A DNA stretch of 35,941 bases from Actinomycetes bacterium (GTDB lineage: Bacteria; Actinomycetota; Actinomycetes; JAJZTN01): positions 1 to 35,941 of the forward strand of contig JAJZTN010000006.1 in NCBI GenBank assembly GCA_021848885.1. Reading direction: 5' to 3'. Positions 28,744 to 35,941 of the stretch are shown here, in pieces. The stretch's first letter is position 1; each line of letters opens with the position of its first letter. The notes under the pieces were generated by a model. It had not been told where the DNA came from, searched no databases, and saw only the letters and a program-made list of their open reading frames with translations. Both the position numbers and the translations under genes were made by a program.

Positions 28744-30138
28744 ATGACCGACGGCGCGCGAGACCGACGACCTGCGACGACCGACCGGGAGAGGCACCGG
28801 CAACCGATGACCGCCAACGTCCTCGCCGTCCACGGCGGCACCCCGCTGTGTGGCGAGGTGTCGGTGCGCGGCGCCAAGAACTTCGTGCCCAAGGCCATGG
28901 TCGCCACCCTGCTCACCGCAGCCCCCTGCCGGATCTCCGGGGTGCCCGACATCCGGGACGTCGCCGTGGTGCGTGAGTTGCTCGAGCTGCACGGCGTACG
29001 GGTCGGGGACCAGGCCCCCGGTGAGCTGCTGCTCGAGCCACGCGACGTCGAGCTGGCCAACGTTGCCGACATCGACGCGCACGCCGGGTCCAGCCGCGTG
29101 CCGATCTTGCTCGTCGGGCCGCTGCTGCACCGGATCGGTCAGGCCTTCGTGCCGGACCTGGGTGGCTGCCGGATCGGGGACCGACCGATCGACTTCCACC
29201 TCTTCGCGCTGCGCAGCTTCGGCGCGGAGGTCGACAAGCGCCCCGACGGTCTGCACATCACCGCCCCGCAGGGCCTGACCGGCACGACCTTCGAGCTGCC
29301 CTACCCCAGTGTCGGGGCCACCGAGCAGGTGCTGCTCACCGCGGTGCTGGCCCGGGGCCGCACCGAGCTGCGCAACGCCGCCATCGAGCCGGAGATCATC
29401 GACCTGATCTGCGTGCTGCAGAAGATGGGTGCGGTGATCGGCGTCGACACCGACCGGGTGATCCGCATCGACGGGGTGGACCGGCTGGGCGGCTTCACCC
29501 ACCGTGCGCTGCCGGACCGCATCGAGGCCGGCTCGTGGGCCGCTGCGGCGTTGGCAACCGGTGGAGACATCTATGTCCGGGGGGCCCGCCAGGTCGACAT
29601 GATGACCTTCCTCAACGTCTTCCGTCGCCTTGGCGGGGCCTTCGAGGTGGATCCCACGCCGGGTCACGAGGGGATCCGCTTCTACCATCCCGGCGGTGAC
29701 CTGCGCCCGGTCGCGCTCGAGACCGACGTGCACCCGGGGCTGATGACCGACTGGCAGCAACCACTGGTCGTCGCGCTCACCCAGGCCGCTGGGCTTTCCA
29801 TCGTGCACGAGACGGTCTATGAGAACCGCTTCGGCTTCACCGAGGCACTGGTGGCCATGGGGGCCACCATCCAGGTCTACCAGGAGTGCCTGGGCGGGTC
29901 GCCCTGCCGCTTCGGGGCGCGCAACTTCCTGCACTCCGCGGCGATCTCCGGGCCGGCCAAGCTGCACGCGGCCGAGCTGACCATCCCTGACCTGCGCGGC
30001 GGGTTCTCCTATGTCATCGCCGCGCTGGCCGCCGAGGGCAGCTCGACGCTGCACGGGGTGAGTCTCATCGACCGCGGCTACGAGGGGTTCCTGGACAAGC
30101 TCGCCGCCCTCGGGGCCCGCTTCGACGTGCTGGGCTGA
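28744..30138 (+). CDS. murA: UDP-N-acetylglucosamine 1-carboxyvinyltransferase (alternative start 28807)
   Basis: LAVHGGTPLCGEVSVRGAKNFVPKAMVATLL, repeated EPSP-synthase-like folds, LRGGFSYVIAALAAEGSSTLHGVSLIDRGYEGFLDKLAALGA. Confidence 0.93.
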   Translation: MTDGARDRRPATTDRERHRQPMTANVLAVHGGTPLCGEVSVRGAKNFVPKAMVATLLTAAPCRISGVPDIRDVAVVRELLELHGVRVGDQAPGELLLEPRDVELANVADIDAHAGSSRVPILLVGPLLHRIGQAFVPDLGGCRIGDRPIDFHLFALRSFGAEVDKRPDGLHITAPQGLTGTTFELPYPSVGATEQVLLTAVLARGRTELRNAAIEPEIIDLICVLQKMGAVIGVDTDRVIRIDGVDRLGGFTHRALPDRIEAGSWAAAALATGGDIYVRGARQVDMMTFLNVFRRLGGAFEVDPTPGHEGIRFYHPGGDLRPVALETDVHPGLMTDWQQPLVVALTQAAGLSIVHETVYENRFGFTEALVAMGATIQVYQECLGGSPCRFGARNFLHSAAISGPAKLHAAELTIPDLRGGFSYVIAALAAEGSSTLHGVSLIDRGYEGFLDKLAALGARFDVLG

Positions 30139-30190
30139 GCCCGACGGCGCGCCCGGGTGCGCCCCGTCCACCCACCCGATTCCGCCGAGC

Positions 30191-30217
30191 TTGGCACTCG
30201 GCTTGACCGAGTGCCAA
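30191..30217 (+). promoter_or_regulatory. CIRCE (HrcA operator) 1 upstream of groES
   Basis: TTGGCACTC-ggcttgacc-GAGTGCCAA, a perfect 9-N9-9 inverted repeat. Confidence 0.93.
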
Positions 30218-30232
30218 CGCGGCGCCTAGATT
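30203..30232 (+). promoter_or_regulatory. groES-groEL promoter
   Basis: TTGACC (30203-30208), 18-nt spacer, TAGATT (30227-30232), placed between and overlapping the CIRCE elements. Confidence 0.7.
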
Positions 30233-30237
30233 CGCAG

Positions 30238-30264
30238 TTGGCACTCTCACCGTGAGTGTGCCAA
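30238..30264 (+). promoter_or_regulatory. CIRCE (HrcA operator) 2 upstream of groES
   Basis: TTGGCACTC-tcaccgtga-GTGTGCCAA, 9-N9-9 inverted repeat with one mismatch. Confidence 0.9.
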
Positions 30265-30359
30265 CGCGAGAGCGCAGCCCGGCACCCGCGACGACGGTCT
30301 GCCCGCTCGCCCTGACGTCAACGCAACCTTGTGACATCTCGGAAAGAGGAAGGTCACCA

Positions 30360-30653
30360 GTGTCGGTCTCCATCAAGCCTCTCGAGGACCGCATCGTCGT
30401 CAAGCCGCTGGACGCGGAGCAGACGACGGCATCGGGTCTGGTCATCCCGGACACCGCTAAGGAGAAGCCCCAGGAGGGCGAGGTCCTAGCCGTTGGTCCG
30501 GGTCGTTTCGAGGACGGCGCCCGCGTGCCGGTCGACGTGCAGGTCGGCGACAAGGTCGTCTACAGCAAGTACGGCGGCACCGAGGTCAAGCTCGGTGGCG
30601 AGGAGTACCTCATCCTCTCCGCCCGCGACGTGCTGGCCGTCATCGAGAAGTGA
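30360..30653 (+). CDS. groES: Co-chaperonin GroES
   Basis: [53 protein letters not shown]...[31 protein letters not shown]. Confidence 0.98.
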   Translation: MSVSIKPLEDRIVVKPLDAEQTTASGLVIPDTAKEKPQEGEVLAVGPGRFEDGARVPVDVQVGDKVVYSKYGGTEVKLGGEEYLILSARDVLAVIEK

Positions 30654-30685
30654 TCGGCGGGCCGCTGGCCCAGGCAGTCTCCTGA

Positions 30686-32443
<1,758 letters not shown>

Positions 32444-32498
32444 GAGTGCCGGGCCGACGCGCCGAGGTTAGGTGCGGGCCCGGAGATCGACCCCCGGT

Positions 32499-32533
32499 GA
32501 CGGGCCGGCACGGGATCCCTGTGCCGGCCCGTC
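32499..32533 (+). terminator. Putative intrinsic-type terminator after groEL
   Basis: Perfect 13-bp arms GACGGGCCGGCAC / GTGCCGGCCCGTC around a 9-nt loop, 55 nt after the groEL stop. No U-tract. Confidence 0.65.
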
Positions 32534-32654
32534 GGGGCGTCGGGGAGTCCTGAACCAGCCGCGAAGTGCGCCGCAACGCTCACGCTCGGGCCATAACGTG
32601 CCGAGACACCCTGCAGACCCGCTGATCCGTGGCGGCGAGGCAGGAGGACGTGCG

Positions 32655-33242
32655 TTGACCACCGTCTGCGTGTGCGACGACTCACCGCTGGCCCGGGAAG
32701 CCATGCGCCGGTCCCTGACCGCAGTCCCCGGCGTGGACCGGGTGGTGCTCGCCTCGACCGGTGAGGAGGTGCTGGCCCGCTGGGTCATCGAGCGTCCCGA
32801 CCTGGTGCTCATGGACGTGCGGATGCCTGGGCTCGGGGGAGTGGAGACGACTCGACGGCTGCTGGCCCGCCACCCGGAGGCCGTGGTCGTGATGATGACC
32901 GTCGCGGAGGACGTCGACGGCGTGGCCCGGGCGGTGGCTGCCGGGGCGCGGGGCTATCTGGTCAAGGACGCCACACGCGAGGAGCTCGCCGCCGCGGTCA
33001 CCCAGGTGCTGGCCCGTCCGTCGCCCCCGGGCGCGCCGAACGGCTCGCCCAGCCTGACCGAGCGGGAGATGCAGGTGCTCACCGGGATGAGCCGGGGGCG
33101 CAGCAACGCCGAGATCGGCCGCGAGCTCTACCTGTCCGAGGACACCATCAAGACCCACGCCCGCCGGCTCTTCCGCAAGCTCGGTGCCGCTGACCGGGCG
33201 CACGCGGTGGCGATGGGGTTCCGCTGCGGGCTCGTGCGGTGA
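32655..33242 (+). CDS. NarL/LuxR-family response regulator (BldM-like position next to groEL/guaB)
   Basis: Receiver ([41 protein letters not shown]) plus LuxR HTH ([45 protein letters not shown]). In-frame TTG at 32655 preceded by caggagga. Confidence 0.88.
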   Translation: MTTVCVCDDSPLAREAMRRSLTAVPGVDRVVLASTGEEVLARWVIERPDLVLMDVRMPGLGGVETTRRLLARHPEAVVVMMTVAEDVDGVARAVAAGARGYLVKDATREELAAAVTQVLARPSPPGAPNGSPSLTEREMQVLTGMSRGRSNAEIGRELYLSEDTIKTHARRLFRKLGAADRAHAVAMGFRCGLVR

Positions 33243-33694
33243 CCGGTGCGCCCGGGGATGTAACAACAGGCACCGGCGCGGCGATGAACCCTGCGGCGGA
33301 TGCGCACGTGCTGCCCTCGGGCGTCGACCTGCACGGGCGTTCGCCCCGGACGGAGGTCGACCCCGGCCTGTCGGACCTGATGATCGCGGCGGTCGCGGGC
33401 GATCACGACGCGAAGGCCGCGCTGCTGACCGAGGTGCTGCCCGAGTGCGCCGATCCCGGCCCCGGCCCCGAGGAGCTGTCGATGCTTGAGGTGGACGCGG
33501 ACCGGCTCGCCTCGATGCTCACCCAGCTGCCCGAGCAGCTGCGTGAGCTTCTCGTGCTGCGGGTGGCCGTGGGGCTCTCCGCGCAGCAGGCCGGGCGGGC
33601 CCTCGGCATGAGCCCCGGGGCCCTCCGGGTCGCCCAGCACCGGGCGCTGACCCGGCTGCGCGCGGCGGCCGCCGACCTGGAGGTGTCGACGTGA
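33239..33694 (+). CDS. SigD-like protein with a sigma-70 region 4 only (region 2 apparently absent)
   Basis: GTGA overlap with the response regulator. C-terminal [48 protein letters not shown] is sigma-4 of the SigD type. N-terminal [24 protein letters not shown] resembles the SigD N-terminus, but only about a dozen residues lie between it and the linker, with no DDxxQE-like region 2. Confidence 0.72.
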   Translation: MTGAPGDVTTGTGAAMNPAADAHVLPSGVDLHGRSPRTEVDPGLSDLMIAAVAGDHDAKAALLTEVLPECADPGPGPEELSMLEVDADRLASMLTQLPEQLRELLVLRVAVGLSAQQAGRALGMSPGALRVAQHRALTRLRAAAADLEVST

Positions 33695-33900
33695 GCGAGG
33701 CGATCGGCGGATGGAGCCCTCAGGAGCTGGCCGACTCCGAGGCGCTCATCGAGTCCTTGCGTGCCCGTGCCGTCCCCACGCTGGCTCCCGGCGCCGCTGA
33801 GGCCGACCGGTTCCTGAGCATGCTGAGCCGCTGGGTCAGACAGGTCGACGACCTTGTCGCCGAGGACCTCGCCCGCACGATGCCGCCCCTGCGGCCGTGA
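33691..33900 (+). CDS. Small protein (69 aa), possible minimal RsdA-like anti-sigma domain
   Basis: GTGA overlap with the sigma-4 gene. [41 protein letters not shown] loosely resembles the N-terminal helices of soluble RsdA-type anti-sigma factors. No transmembrane segment. Confidence 0.5.
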   Translation: MSEAIGGWSPQELADSEALIESLRARAVPTLAPGAAEADRFLSMLSRWVRQVDDLVAEDLARTMPPLRP

Positions 33901-34484
33901 CCGGTGATCCGCTGGCGCCCTACCGTCCGGCACTGGAACGGATCTTCGCCCACTCCACTGGGGACTCCCAGCCGCCTGAGGGCACCCACAGGGCCGCCGA
34001 GGCATCGGACGGCACCGCTGCCGGCGGAGCCCGGGTCATCGCCCGGGAGGACGCGGCGCCCGGGCGCGGCCTGGACGGTCTGGCCACCGTGCTGGCGCAG
34101 GTGTCCTCCGACCTCGGTAGGGCACGTTCCGCGTTGGCTCGCGGCCAGCTGGAGGTGGCCAAGGCCGAGCTGAGCCGGGCCAGGGCGAGCCTGGCCACCG
34201 CCTCGGCCCGGCTCGACGCTGCGGCCACCGCCGCGGGTGGCCCGGGGCAGCTCAGACCCGAGCCGACGATCCTGGCCCAGCAGCACCGGGTGGCGGCCCT
34301 TGCCGTGACGCTGGAGGCGCTCACCCGCCGGGTGACAGCCCTGACTGGCGGCACCGGCGCGGGGGCGGGGGTGGGCGGCCCCGGCGCGAGCCAGCCCGGC
34401 GGCGCCGGCCCGGGGGCACAGCCCGGCGGCGCCGGCACGGCCCCGGGGAGCCTGACCGGGCGGTCCGCGGCGGGCAAGGGCTGA
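33897..34484 (+). CDS. Hypothetical protein with Ala-rich predicted coiled coil and Gly/Pro/Ala-rich low-complexity tail
   Basis: GTGA overlap with the preceding ORF. VSSDLGRARSALARGQLEVAKAELSRARASLATASARLDAAAT helical stretch; GTGAGAGVGGPGASQPGGAGPGAQPGGAG tail. Confidence 0.6.
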   Translation: MTGDPLAPYRPALERIFAHSTGDSQPPEGTHRAAEASDGTAAGGARVIAREDAAPGRGLDGLATVLAQVSSDLGRARSALARGQLEVAKAELSRARASLATASARLDAAATAAGGPGQLRPEPTILAQQHRVAALAVTLEALTRRVTALTGGTGAGAGVGGPGASQPGGAGPGAQPGGAGTAPGSLTGRSAAGKG

Positions 34485-34499
34485 GCCGGGCGCGGCTAG

Positions 34500-35941
<1,442 letters not shown>

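Noticed and set aside
28435-30171. 578-aa minus-strand ORF antisense to murA
   Set aside because: Antisense to murA; no domain and artefact-like composition.
33184-33489. Missing sigma region 2 hidden in another frame (frameshift explanation)
   Set aside because: The other plus-strand frame here ([12 protein letters not shown]...) shows no region-2-like sequence, and the physical gap is too short (tens of nt) to contain it. A frameshift does not explain the loss.

Overview
This 35.9 kb window is GC-rich actinobacterial chromosome, and by gene order probably Intrasporangiaceae-like. The content is mostly conserved housekeeping genes in dense operons, many with overlapping GTGA/ATGA stop-start junctions. 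Gene order: end of an amylase-like protein; rplM-rpsI-glmM; a GntR-regulated gamma-glutamylation catabolic cluster (glutamine-synthetase-like ligase, aldehyde dehydrogenase, SDR, PuuD-like amidase); a CBS/DUF294 signalling protein; a GntR gene divergent from an SDR-permease pair; coaA(-); glmS-acpS-nnr-alr-hydrolase-UDG-[GNAT-TsaE fusion]-tsaB-rimI-tsaD; metX/metY(-) behind a clear SAM-IV riboswitch; a methyltransferase; murA; groES-groEL1 with two CIRCE operators; a response regulator; a SigD-like locus; and guaB (truncated by the window end). I saw no mobile elements, CRISPR arrays, tRNAs or rRNAs. The observations most worth following up are: (1) the gene in the SigD position looks like a sigma factor that has lost region 2 and keeps only sigma-4, followed by a very small RsdA-like protein and a coiled-coil protein in a coupled four-gene operon; (2) a 4 x 38-bp tandem repeat lies inside the gamma-glutamylation cluster; (3) that cluster has an SDR where a PuuB oxidase would be expected, which suggests an amino-alcohol rather than polyamine substrate; (4) an 8-bp tandem array lies just upstream of the CBS/DUF294 gene; (5) a GNAT-TsaE fusion. 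All calls come from reading the sequence and the supplied ORF translations. No database search was run.
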